A stretch of 18,359 nucleotides of DNA from Bacteroidales bacterium. GTDB taxonomy: Bacteria; Bacteroidota; Bacteroidia; Bacteroidales; UBA932. The position numbers were made by a program, and so were the translations under genes. The notes beneath the pieces were generated by a model, which was given only the letters and a program-made list of their open reading frames with translations, did not search any database and had not been told where the DNA came from. The stretch lies in NCBI GenBank assembly GCA_017383945.1, contig JAFNUQ010000189.1, positions 1-18,359 on the forward strand, read 5' to 3'. This document shows, piece by piece, positions 6,070 to 14,213 of this stretch; within the stretch, counting starts at the first letter, position 1; the number at the start of each line of letters is the position of its first letter.

Positions 6070-8808
6070 TTATCTGCGACGCATAGGCATCATTGGTGGC
6101 TCAATCTCGCTTGGCTCTGGGATGCTTTCGCCGATGAGTCCCATCATGATGATCGCCTCGAGGTTCCATTGAGCTACAGCATTTGTGCTGACTCTAGGGC
6201 TCTCAATAAATGGAACTACAGAATCCGAACCATCCACAACTGTACCAGATACGAGATCGATAAGATTGTGGTTCTGATCCACTGAGCCATTGAGGAAACG
6301 TTTCCATGCAAGATCCTTGCGGTACTGATCATTGAGGATGTCAGCAGCAAAAGCAAGGAGACGAGTCTGGTTCCAATGTCCCCACCATCTCTTATACTTC
6401 TCATTCTCAGGAAGATTGCGGATAGGGTCATTCTGAGGTACAGTGTACCAGCTTGCATATTCGAGATATGTCTTATTGAAACCCTCGTGGCCGATAGCAT
6501 CATAAACCTCAAGCATTACCTCAAATCCGCCCTGAAGGTTTGCAAGGTGGTTAGAGTTTGTAACCCAATCAGGATCGCCCTCATAGGTCAGAATACCTGT
6601 CTCTGGGTCATAGCCATAAGGACCCTTACCTGTGAACAAGCTGTTTGGAAGGTTAGAGAGAGACTCCATGCCGGCGATGATCTTATCATAGTACTTCTGG
6701 TTGCCGGTGCGCTCCCACTCTGTAAACCAGTTGCCGACAAATGCAATCCAGTCTGGTCCCCAACGCAGACGTGTAGGCTGTGCAGTAGGGAACTGGCTGC
6801 GAGGCTGAGCTACGCGAAGCGGATCAAATTTGAGAGTAGTGTAGTCTGCATCTGCAGCCTCACTCATCAAGTCGCCCATACGGTCATCGCAAGTCAGATA
6901 ATAGTAGAATCTCTTCCACCAAGCCTGTCCGATACGTGCCTCCTTGGCGCCGCAGCCCCAGTGAGAAACATTGTGACGAGTGCCAAGTCCGGCCATCTCG
7001 CCGATATGATATACGTCCACCTCTGAAGTGTGACGAGTCATAGCAGTAGCAAGACGATAGATATCCTCGCGACCTGTGCGCACAAACGCATACCATAACC
7101 AGAGATCAGGCTCAAGCTCTGTGTTTGCCCAAGCGTTGCCGCCGATGTCATAGTTCCAAGTGTGACGAGCTGCTGTGTATGAATGCATTACGTCGCCGTA
7201 GTTCCAGAAGCCATACCATCTCTGAGTCTCGATAGACTGCTTGTAGTACTCGAGATAGTTATCGATCTGCTTCTCCATCCACTGGCGTGTAGCATTGCCG
7301 TTTGGATCAGGGAGACCCCAGGTGCCAAATGCCTTCTTTGCATTGAGATACTCAGGAGTTGCCATAATCTGGCTGATGCTCTGGCAAGTCTGAGCGATAG
7401 CAACAGACTCATCGCGTGTAGGCATCACAGCATAAGGCACGAGAGTAAGCTCGCTTGTGCGAGAAACACCATAAGGAGTTGACATGCCCTCCTGATAGTC
7501 TTCATATGCAGAGTTAAGATCGTGACCCTCAGTGTCATAGTGGCGCATATCCATAGCCTCACCTCTAGGGCTCCACATCCAAACTCTGATCTTTCCTGAC
7601 TCGTTGATCATACCTTCTACCTCAAGCTCGGTAGGATATGACTGCCAGAAGTTCTTGAGAGAGATGCCAAGACCACCGCTCATATCACCTGCCTGCACAT
7701 AACCCTCGGCTCTGTTGCCACCGGCTGTGCCTTTCCAGCTGCTTTCTGCATTTGTTCTCTTGCGGATGTCAAATCCGTCAGGAGTGAGCTGAGTAAGGCG
7801 GAAATCGCTCCAGTCTGCCCAGTCGTCAATAAGTTTCTGACCTGCAGCATTGTAGTCTGCGCGATTAGGAGTTCTCTTGCCCTCAAACTGATCCTGAGTG
7901 AGGTTGCGTGAGCTCTCGTGCATAAGGAAACGACGGCCAGAAAGAGGCTTTGCTGACTCACCCCAGAGACCACCGTTCTCTCCGGCAAAGCGGATATGGC
8001 GGTTGTGGATTTCCTCTCTAAATGGAAGGGTAAACTCTACGCCGAGTCCATCGATGAAGTCTACGCTCTGCTCACCATCATAGATAACAGAATGAACCAT
8101 CTTGATGGCAGCTACATTGTCATAAATGTAGAAACGCACGCTGAATGGAAGCCACTCGCGAGAAGCATTTGCATGCTTGCCATCAACCTTTACAACAGCA
8201 AGTACAGGACCGCTCTTCTCAAGAGTTACCTTCTCAATCTTGCTCTCAAAATCGTGATATGCGAGGATTCCCTTGCTTTCCTGACTGCGATCCTCAAGGC
8301 TGGCGACTAACTTTCCGTCAGTTGCTACTGGGACGCCGTCAATTGTGATAGACTGGATGAGGGAAGCACCGCTCTTTGCAAAGGTTATCTCCTCAATACC
8401 GTTGTTGACTACGATGGTGTTCTCTGTTTCGCTAGCTGCAATGCCCTTTACTGGCTGAGCCGCAGCTTTCTTGGCAGCTTCGCGAGCTTGTTTCTTGGTG
8501 AGCTTAGGAAGTACGGAGAGGCTCATCTCGCTCTTGCCTGGATCAACAGATGTTGCAAGGCCGAGCCACTTTACTGATCCATCCTTATGACGGGCCATCA
8601 CCCAGCTCTGAAGAGGGAGGCTCTCACCATCGGCGCTCTTGAGCTCAAAACGGTTTCCGTCAACTACCTCTCCAGGAAGGAACGGAACACCCCAACTCTG
8701 ACCGGCAGGGGTTTGTGGCGCTTGGCCAACCCACTGCAATTCAATCTCTTGTGCCCACAAACTAGCAGCGGCAAAAAGAGACGCAAGTGTTAAAATTGTT
8801 CTTTTCAT
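6070..8808 (-). CDS. Large secreted protein of the PL26 / YetA-like family (probable exo-rhamnogalacturonan lyase)
   Basis: The 912-residue protein has a clear signal peptide (MKRTILTLASLFAAASLWAQ, cut after residue 20). The N-terminal part (about 25-250) resembles the RIFT-barrel domain of PcRGLX/YetA proteins: GQSWGVPFLPGEV followed by LPLQSWVMARHKDGSVKWLG. A central helical barrel (about 500-700) carries strongly conserved-looking blocks: ARHTWNYDIGGNAW, RHTSEVDVYHIG and GLGTRHNVSHWGCGAKEARI. The fungal relative PcRGLX cleaves rhamnogalacturonan I from its end. A pectate lyase in the same window agrees with a pectin role. I assign the family from memory of motifs, so the lyase activity is a prediction. 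Odd points are an Ala/Lys-rich stretch at about 105-120 and a C-terminal tail rich in Pro, Met and Arg (PPMMPMRRR). It has its own promoter although radC lies just upstream on the same strand. Confidence 0.75.
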   Translation of the reverse strand: MKRTILTLASLFAAASLWAQEIELQWVGQAPQTPAGQSWGVPFLPGEVVDGNRFELKSADGESLPLQSWVMARHKDGSVKWLGLATSVDPGKSEMSLSVLPKLTKKQAREAAKKAAAQPVKGIAASETENTIVVNNGIEEITFAKSGASLIQSITIDGVPVATDGKLVASLEDRSQESKGILAYHDFESKIEKVTLEKSGPVLAVVKVDGKHANASREWLPFSVRFYIYDNVAAIKMVHSVIYDGEQSVDFIDGLGVEFTLPFREEIHNRHIRFAGENGGLWGESAKPLSGRRFLMHESSRNLTQDQFEGKRTPNRADYNAAGQKLIDDWADWSDFRLTQLTPDGFDIRKRTNAESSWKGTAGGNRAEGYVQAGDMSGGLGISLKNFWQSYPTELEVEGMINESGKIRVWMWSPRGEAMDMRHYDTEGHDLNSAYEDYQEGMSTPYGVSRTSELTLVPYAVMPTRDESVAIAQTCQSISQIMATPEYLNAKKAFGTWGLPDPNGNATRQWMEKQIDNYLEYYKQSIETQRWYGFWNYGDVMHSYTAARHTWNYDIGGNAWANTELEPDLWLWYAFVRTGREDIYRLATAMTRHTSEVDVYHIGEMAGLGTRHNVSHWGCGAKEARIGQAWWKRFYYYLTCDDRMGDLMSEAADADYTTLKFDPLRVAQPRSQFPTAQPTRLRWGPDWIAFVGNWFTEWERTGNQKYYDKIIAGMESLSNLPNSLFTGKGPYGYDPETGILTYEGDPDWVTNSNHLANLQGGFEVMLEVYDAIGHEGFNKTYLEYASWYTVPQNDPIRNLPENEKYKRWWGHWNQTRLLAFAADILNDQYRKDLAWKRFLNGSVDQNHNLIDLVSGTVVDGSDSVVPFIESPRVSTNAVAQWNLEAIIMMGLIGESIPEPSEIEPPMMPMRRR

Positions 8809-8843
8809 ATTTGGTTAATAAAATTTCCGTTTTAGCGCAATTT

Positions 8844-8851
8844 CAAAGATA
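8844..8851 (-). promoter_or_regulatory. -7 promoter element of the PL26-like gene
   Basis: The minus strand reads TATCTTTG, a full match to TAnnTTTG, 35 bases upstream of the ATG at 8808. It lies 18 bases past the radC stop codon, so the -33 region falls on the end of radC (GTTA at 8871-8874). The gene can therefore be expressed independently of the miaB-radC unit. Confidence 0.65.
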
Positions 8852-8869
8852 ATAAAAATTTATTCAAGT

Positions 8870-9559
8870 CTAACTTTTTCTGACTACCTCTTCGCTGAAG
8901 GAGTAGAAGCAGTCGTCGCAGATTATAACGTGATCCACCAGATTGATGTCGCAGAGCTTCAACGCTTTGCGGAGTGCACTTGTCTGATTGATGTCAGCTG
9001 CACTTGGCAACGGATTCCCGGAAGGGTGATTGTGGATGAGAATGATTGAACTCGCGTGGCAATCCAAGCAACAACGGATAATCTGTTTGATGTCCATGAT
9101 TGCTTCGCTGTCGCTGCCAGTGCCGATGAGCTGACGGCGGATGAGCTTGTTGGCCCTGTTGAGCAGTAAAGCCCAGATTTCTTCGTGCTTGATGCCCTTG
9201 AACGTGGGAAGCATCAGCTCATAAACTGTGCGGGCAGAAGTGATGGGGTGCTGGTATCCGTAGACCTGGGATTCGTTCATAAAACGTCGGCCGAGCTCCA
9301 GCGAAGCCATAATCGTGCAGGCTTTGCTCACGCTTATCCCTGAGATGGAGCACAATTGCCTGAAGCTCTTGTTGCTTAAAGTACAGAGTTTGCCATCGCA
9401 ATCGCTGAGAATTTTCTGCGAGAGTTCCAATACGCTATATTCTTTGGTTCCGCTTCTTAGGAGGATTGCCAGGAGTTCTCCGTTGCTGAGACTGTCTACA
9501 CCTGAGTGCATCATTTTCTCGCGAGGTCTCTCACTCGCGCACATTTCTTTAAGTTTCAT
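8870..9559 (-). CDS. radC: RadC family JAB/MPN-domain protein
   Basis: This 229-residue protein has the standard RadC start (ERPREKMM, then LSNGELLAILLRSG), a helix-hairpin-helix-like part (about 65-92, ISGISVSKA..ASLELGRR), and a C-terminal JAB/MPN domain. The metal-binding JAMM motif is intact: His176, His178 (HNHPSG) and Asp189. The length is normal for chromosomal RadC. RadC proteins are named for DNA repair, but a repair role is doubtful and the molecular job is unsettled; the fold is that of a metalloprotease. It starts 24 bases after the DUF2264 stop with no TAnnTTTG in between, so it is probably read from the miaB promoter. Confidence 0.93.
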   Translation of the reverse strand: MKLKEMCASERPREKMMHSGVDSLSNGELLAILLRSGTKEYSVLELSQKILSDCDGKLCTLSNKSFRQLCSISGISVSKACTIMASLELGRRFMNESQVYGYQHPITSARTVYELMLPTFKGIKHEEIWALLLNRANKLIRRQLIGTGSDSEAIMDIKQIIRCCLDCHASSIILIHNHPSGNPLPSAADINQTSALRKALKLCDINLVDHVIICDDCFYSFSEEVVRKS

Positions 9560-9583
9560 AGTAGTTTGGTTAAGTTATATTAG

Positions 9584-10825
9584 TTAAAAGGTCTTGGCTC
9601 TCTCTTTAAACGCCTGGTCTTTAGGGAAATCCTCGCCGTTCCAAGCTTTCTTCTGAGTCCAGCTCTCATCTTGTCCGCTCCAGAACGGATGACTGGCAGG
9701 CAATCCAAGAGGCATAAAACACATTGAAGTCATATAAAGCGAGCCGTTATTTGTATACGGATCGGAAATGCCTGGCTGTTTGCCGCAGAAACCTAGGCTC
9801 AGGAATCCACCTTCGTTGTAGTTGTCCTGAGTGTCAAACATCCTGTGAAGTACAGCTGTCAGACCGCAGCGCACCTGTGCCGGAGTGAGTTCTTTAGGAA
9901 GCTTATCCATCCAGGCGACAAGAGCAAGAGGCTGCATTGCTGCCATGCGATATGTTGCAGAACGGCCGAAGATAGGGAATGTGCCCTCTGGGGAAATCAG
10001 CCTTTCCAAGATGACAGAAAACCTTTGTGCTCTGCGCAACTCGCTCTGGAAGAAATCTTTATAGTTTATGCGGGAACGTGCTCCGGCATCAATCATATTC
10101 TGCAGAGTCTCAAGGTACATAGGGTGGAATACGTAGCTTGTGTAGTAGTCAAAGGCAAAGAGAGTTCCGTCGGCATACCAGCCATCGCCCACATACCACT
10201 CTTCCATCTTGCGTATCGTTGAGTTGACCCTATACATATCATAAGGAGCACCGACCTTGGCAAGAAAACTCTCAATTGTTGATGAGAAGAGAAGCCAGTT
10301 GGAATATGGCGGATCTACGCGGCGAAGCTGAGTAAACTCCTCTATATATCTCTGTTTGGTAACCTCGTCAAGCGGAACCCACAAGGCATCGTAGGCGCGG
10401 ATGAAACTTTCTGCAAGAAATGCAGCATCTACAAGAGTCTGACCTTCCTCTCTCCATAGAAGATAGTCGGGAGACTGTGGATCTACGGCGTTTTTGTAAC
10501 TCTGTAGCGCCCACTCTCTCAACTGAGCTCTCATCTTGCCCTCCTTACTGTCGTCATCGGGGAGAGCAAGCCAAGGTGAAATGCCGGACATCAGACGTCC
10601 GAAACATTCCATATAGGTCACCTTGATATTGCGGTTGTCCCATCGAGGACTGACTTCGACCTGCATATTTTTCTGTAGCTCGCCTTTGGACATGTTTTCC
10701 AACACAGGTTTAGCCATCTGGTATGCTAGCTCGCACCAATATTCGCGGTCGCTGTCCTTTCTGGCATCAGCTCCATAAGGGAGAATCAACAATATGCTGA
10801 TGAGAAGAGTAAGGATATTTCTCAT
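9584..10825 (-). CDS. Secreted DUF2264-domain protein, possible carbohydrate-active enzyme
   Basis: The 413-residue product starts MRNILTLLIS and has a signal peptide to about residue 22 (PYGADA). The rest matches the DUF2264 family in its motifs as I know them: YWCELAYQMAKPVL, YMECFGRLMSGISPWLAL, GDGWYADG (about 213-220) followed by a Tyr-rich DYYTSYVFHPMYLETL, and SPEGTFPIFGRSATYR (about 278-293). It is mainly helical, as expected of an (alpha/alpha) barrel. The family occurs among polysaccharide-use genes of Bacteroidota, and I believe some members are placed in a CAZy beta-glucuronidase family (GH154), which I cannot verify here. It begins 11 bases after the miaB stop and ends 24 bases before radC, so it sits inside a tight unit of housekeeping genes. 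The GTG start at 10876 would overlap miaB and lengthen the protein in front of the signal peptide, so ATG 10825 is preferred. Confidence 0.82.
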   Translation of the reverse strand: MRNILTLLISILLILPYGADARKDSDREYWCELAYQMAKPVLENMSKGELQKNMQVEVSPRWDNRNIKVTYMECFGRLMSGISPWLALPDDDSKEGKMRAQLREWALQSYKNAVDPQSPDYLLWREEGQTLVDAAFLAESFIRAYDALWVPLDEVTKQRYIEEFTQLRRVDPPYSNWLLFSSTIESFLAKVGAPYDMYRVNSTIRKMEEWYVGDGWYADGTLFAFDYYTSYVFHPMYLETLQNMIDAGARSRINYKDFFQSELRRAQRFSVILERLISPEGTFPIFGRSATYRMAAMQPLALVAWMDKLPKELTPAQVRCGLTAVLHRMFDTQDNYNEGGFLSLGFCGKQPGISDPYTNNGSLYMTSMCFMPLGLPASHPFWSGQDESWTQKKAWNGEDFPKDQAFKERAKTF

Positions 10826-10836
10826 GGTGTTTTGTT

Positions 10837-12144
10837 TTATTTGACTTCCTGGCAGAGGAGGGTAGCCTGGGTGCATTCAAGCACTTTTACTGTAACAAGA
10901 TCTCCTGCCTTGTGCACTGTATCCGGCCATACACACATCTTGTTCTGTGAGTTGCGGCCGCAAAGCTCTTCAGGATTTTTCTTTGATGGACCCTCCACCA
11001 GCACTGTAAATGTCTTGCCGAGGTCGCGCTGATTGCTCTCGAGGGAGAGACGGTTCTGAAGCGCAATAATTTCTTCAAGACGGCGGGTCTTTGTAGCGAG
11101 ATCTACATCATCAGGATACTTTCTTGCAGCGAGTGTGCCAGGTCTTTCTGAATAATAGAACATAAATGCAGCATCAAAAGAAACTTCCTCAAAGATGCGG
11201 AGTGTATCTTTGTGATCTTCCTCGGTCTCTGAGCAGAAGCCTGCGATTACATCTGTAGTGATGGCACAATCAGGGATAAGTTCTCTGATTTTTGCCACTC
11301 TGTCAAGGAACCACTGGCGGGTGTAGCGGCGCCTCATCTTCTCAAGTATGCGGTCAGAACCCGATTGCACCGGAAGATGGATGTGGTGACAGATGTTGTC
11401 GTGTGAAGCCATCACCTCAAGCATTTCGTCTGAAATGTCCTGCGGATTAGAGGTTGAGAAGCGGATGCGCACGCCTGGAACTGCCTCAGCCACAGCCTTG
11501 AGCAAGCCCGCAAAACTCATATCCTCGTATTGGTACGAATCCACGTTCTGCCCGAGCAGAGTGATTTCCTTGTAGCCGTTCTGGCTGCATTGGCACGCTT
11601 CGCGAATTATACTTTTCCAATCCCTGCTGCGCTCGGCGCCACGGGTATATGGCACAATGCAGTATGAACACACGTTGTTGCAGCCGCGCATAATGGAGAT
11701 AAATGCCGACACGCCGTTGCGGTCGAGCCTCACCGGCTCAATCTCGGCATATGTTTCTTCGCGAGAGAGCAATACATTGATCTGACTGCCTGAAGAGCGG
11801 CAGTCGGAAAGCATCTGCGGCAAGCTGCGATAGGCGTCCGGACCGGCAACGATATCTACTTTGCCGGACTCGATGAGCGCGTTCTTAAGACGCTCTGCCA
11901 TACAGCCTAAAATGCCGACTATCAGCTCAGGGTGGTGTTTCTTAAATGTCTGGAAATAATCAATACGTCCCCAGATTCTCTGCTCTGCGTTGTCTCGTAT
12001 CGAGCAGGTGTTGGCCATAATGATGTCGGCCTCATCGATTGTTTCACAACGCACATAACCAGCCTTACCGAGGATGGAAAAAACTACTTCGGTGTCAGCA
12101 ACATTCATCTGACAGCCATATGTTTCAATATATACCTTATTCAT
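10837..12144 (-). CDS. miaB: tRNA-2-methylthio-N6-dimethylallyladenosine synthase MiaB
   Basis: The 435-residue protein is a full methylthiotransferase. It has an N-terminal UPF0004 domain with three cluster cysteines (Cys11 in YGCQMN, Cys47 in ANTCSIR, Cys81 in LGCMAER), a radical SAM core with Cys155, Cys159 and Cys162 (RGCNNVCSYC) followed by IVPYTRGAERSR, and a C-terminal TRAM domain (about 373-435). The LGQNVDSY block supports MiaB over RimO or MtaB. It adds a methylthio group to i6A37 in tRNAs reading UNN codons, using S-adenosylmethionine and two iron-sulfur clusters. It is the first gene of a minus-strand unit and has its own promoter at 12154-12161. Confidence 0.96.
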   Translation of the reverse strand: MNKVYIETYGCQMNVADTEVVFSILGKAGYVRCETIDEADIIMANTCSIRDNAEQRIWGRIDYFQTFKKHHPELIVGILGCMAERLKNALIESGKVDIVAGPDAYRSLPQMLSDCRSSGSQINVLLSREETYAEIEPVRLDRNGVSAFISIMRGCNNVCSYCIVPYTRGAERSRDWKSIIREACQCSQNGYKEITLLGQNVDSYQYEDMSFAGLLKAVAEAVPGVRIRFSTSNPQDISDEMLEVMASHDNICHHIHLPVQSGSDRILEKMRRRYTRQWFLDRVAKIRELIPDCAITTDVIAGFCSETEEDHKDTLRIFEEVSFDAAFMFYYSERPGTLAARKYPDDVDLATKTRRLEEIIALQNRLSLESNQRDLGKTFTVLVEGPSKKNPEELCGRNSQNKMCVWPDTVHKAGDLVTVKVLECTQATLLCQEVK

Positions 12145-12153
12145 AACTCAAAG

Positions 12154-12161
12154 CAAAGATA
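12154..12161 (-). promoter_or_regulatory. -7 promoter element of miaB
   Basis: The minus strand reads TATCTTTG, nine bases upstream of the ATG at 12144, so the predicted leader is very short (a few bases). It faces away from an identical element on the plus strand at 12173-12180. Confidence 0.65.
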
Positions 12162-12172
12162 TAGATTTTTCT

Positions 12173-12180
12173 TATCTTTG
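12173..12180 (+). promoter_or_regulatory. -7 promoter element of the SPOR-rpoN operon
   Basis: TATCTTTG is a full match to TAnnTTTG, 56 bases before the ATG at 12237. It predicts a leader of about 50 bases. The GTG at 12180 overlaps this element and was rejected as a start. Confidence 0.65.
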
Positions 12181-12193
12181 TGAAAATAAGCTT

Positions 12194-12208
12194 TGGCAAG
12201 AAAGTTGT
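12194..12208 (+). promoter_or_regulatory. Possible sigma-54 (-24/-12) promoter before the SPOR-rpoN operon
   Basis: The sequence TGGCAAG-AAAG-TTGT resembles the sigma-54 consensus TGGCACG-N4-TTGC: GG and TTG are at the right spacing, with mismatches at two positions. Transcription would start near 12220, about 17 bases before the ATG. It lies in the untranslated leader. A 15-base partial match can arise by chance, so this is a hypothesis. Confidence 0.3.
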
Positions 12209-12236
12209 TTGTGACTCTAACGCGAATTTGATTCAG

Positions 12237-12797
12237 ATGAAAAAATTATTGATTATACCTTTTATGTTCCTCTTTTTAATGGTGGGCGCACAGAATATTA
12301 CAACACAGGCTGTGCCTCAGCAGGAAGTGGTAGAGGAAGTGCAGGAGTTGGGTATCGAGCAGCAGGTGGACAGTACTATATTTGATGCGGATATTATGGC
12401 ATCGATGGCTGCCGGTGTTGAATTGGATAGAGATACTCTCCTGCTAAATGTACTAAATAGAAAGGTTGCGGCAGATTCCAGTTCACTCTACAACGGATTC
12501 CGCATCCGCATCTATCTAGATAGCAAGCGAGGTGCAAGAGAAGCATCAGAAGTAGCTATCAAGAAATTTAACGAGAAATATCCTTATATCTTGGCCTACA
12601 GGACATACATTGCACCAAATTTCAAAGTGTCTGTAGGTAATTTCCGCACACGCATGGAAGCTGAAAACTTCTTGAATGTTATTAAAGAAGATTTTCCTGA
12701 AGCCTTTATTGTGAGAGAGAAGTTCAAGTATCCTTCAATGGGGCGTCCAGACCTTAGACAACTCCCGGAAACAGAAATTTTTCTTGAAAAATTATGA
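12237..12797 (+). CDS. Secreted SPOR-domain protein
   Basis: The 186-residue protein starts MKKLLIIPFMFLFLMVGAQ, a signal peptide cut near Gln19. A low-complexity, Glu/Gln/Val-rich linker (about 22-60) follows, then a SPOR domain at about 86-162 (GFRIRIYLDS, then FKVSVGNFRTRMEAENFL and DFPEAFIV). SPOR domains bind glycan strands lacking stem peptides in the cell wall, often at the division site, so a periplasmic peptidoglycan role is likely. The start at 12237 gives a signal peptide; an upstream GTG at 12180 would place 19 extra residues before it. The stop shares four bases (ATGA) with the start of rpoN. Confidence 0.87.
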   Translation: MKKLLIIPFMFLFLMVGAQNITTQAVPQQEVVEEVQELGIEQQVDSTIFDADIMASMAAGVELDRDTLLLNVLNRKVAADSSSLYNGFRIRIYLDSKRGAREASEVAIKKFNEKYPYILAYRTYIAPNFKVSVGNFRTRMEAENFLNVIKEDFPEAFIVREKFKYPSMGRPDLRQLPETEIFLEKL

Positions 12798-14194
12798 TTA
12801 AGCAGGGATTAGAAATAAAGCAGACTCAGAAGCTTTCCCCTCTTCAGATACAGACTATCAAGCTCATCGAGCTCCCTATACAGGAGCTGGAGCAGCGCGT
12901 CAGGAAGGAGATAGAGGAAAATCCGGTTCTTGATGATACTCCTAATTCTTCAGATGAGGAAACAAGAGACGTCTCAATCGATGAGATCAGAGAGGATGAG
13001 TATATCCCATCATATAGACTCAAAGTCAATAACTGGGGACGTGATGCTCGTCCTGAATACAATACTTTCTCTGTAAAGGACAGCTTTACGCAGAACCTTT
13101 TTGAGCAGCTTGGCTGCCGCAATCTCACTCAGCATCAGTATCAGGTTGCTGCTTTCATAATCGGTTCTTTGGACGAGGATGGCTATCTGCGAAGAGATCT
13201 TGACTCATTGATTGACGACCTTGCATTTAGAGCAGGCATCACAACTGATATTGAGGAAGTCGAGGCAATGCTTGCCGTAGTGCAGGATCTTGAACCGACA
13301 GGAATTGGCGCTCGTGACCTTCGCGAATGCTTGCTTCTTCAGCTGAATGTGTGCAAGGGCACGCCGGAAATTCTGCTGGCCCGTCGCATCATCAGTGATT
13401 ATTTTCAGGAATTTTCCAATCGTCACTTCAATAAAATCAGCGCCCGACTCAATGTTAGCGATGAGGAACTCAAGCGTGCTACAGCGCGCATCGTAAAACT
13501 TAACCCTGCACCGGGCGGAGAGGTTGCTGACAGCTATGATGATCGTTCGCAGCAGATTATTCCTGATTTTGTGCTGGATAATGTAGATGGTCAGTTGTCT
13601 TTCAGTATGCCGCGTTTTTCAGTTCCGGAGCTCAAAGTCAATAAGAAATATGCGGATATGCTGATGTCTGCAAAAACTGGTTCTGAAAGGGCCCAGAAAG
13701 AGGCTGCTACCTTTGTGAAACAGAAGCTTGACTCGGCAAAGTGGTTTGTTGAGGCATTGAAGCAGAGACAAAATACTCTTAGCAAGACGATGGAAGCGAT
13801 TCTTCAGTATCAGCACGACTATTTTGAGTCTGGCGATGAGACACAGCTCAAGCCGATGGTGCTGAAGGATATTGCAGAAGTGACAGGATTTGATATTTCG
13901 ACCATATCACGTGTCGTGAGCTCAAAGTATATCGAGACACATTTTGGAATATTCCCGCTCAAGTATTTCTTCTCAGAGGGTATGGCCAATACAGATGGAG
14001 AAGAGGTTTCGACCCGCGAGCTCAAGAAGGTACTTCAGGAATGTGTTGACGGAGAGAACAAACGCAAGCCGCTTACCGATGAGCAATTGGTTGTGGAGAT
14101 GGAGAAGCGAGGTTATAAAGTTGCTCGTCGCACGATTGCCAAATATCGCAGCCAGCTAGGCATACCTCTCGCTAGGTGGCGTAAAGAGTTGTAA
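12794..14194 (+). CDS. rpoN: RNA polymerase sigma-54 factor
   Basis: The 466-residue protein shows all parts of sigma-54. Region I (1-48) is Gln/Leu-rich with the KQTQKLSPLQIQTIKLIELP start that meets activators; it is followed by an acidic segment (about 49-75). The core-binding region spans about 90-290, a helix-turn-helix lies at about 350-390 (DIAEVTGFDISTISRVVSSK), and the RpoN box ARRTIAKYR is at 444-452. It directs RNA polymerase to -24/-12 promoters that need AAA+ activators; none of those is in the window. Its ATG overlaps the SPOR gene's stop, which suggests translational coupling. Confidence 0.97.
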   Translation: MIKQGLEIKQTQKLSPLQIQTIKLIELPIQELEQRVRKEIEENPVLDDTPNSSDEETRDVSIDEIREDEYIPSYRLKVNNWGRDARPEYNTFSVKDSFTQNLFEQLGCRNLTQHQYQVAAFIIGSLDEDGYLRRDLDSLIDDLAFRAGITTDIEEVEAMLAVVQDLEPTGIGARDLRECLLLQLNVCKGTPEILLARRIISDYFQEFSNRHFNKISARLNVSDEELKRATARIVKLNPAPGGEVADSYDDRSQQIIPDFVLDNVDGQLSFSMPRFSVPELKVNKKYADMLMSAKTGSERAQKEAATFVKQKLDSAKWFVEALKQRQNTLSKTMEAILQYQHDYFESGDETQLKPMVLKDIAEVTGFDISTISRVVSSKYIETHFGIFPLKYFFSEGMANTDGEEVSTRELKKVLQECVDGENKRKPLTDEQLVVEMEKRGYKVARRTIAKYRSQLGIPLARWRKEL

Positions 14195-14213
14195 TACAAT
14201 AAAATAAATATTT

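Noticed and set aside
6376..7026. 216-codon open frame antisense to the PL26-like gene
   Set aside because: It is opposite the best conserved part of the sense protein and has no recognisable product, promoter or ribosome binding site.
11591..11604. TGGCACG sequence inside miaB as a sigma-54 site
   Set aside because: It is within coding sequence and no TTGC lies at the required spacing.
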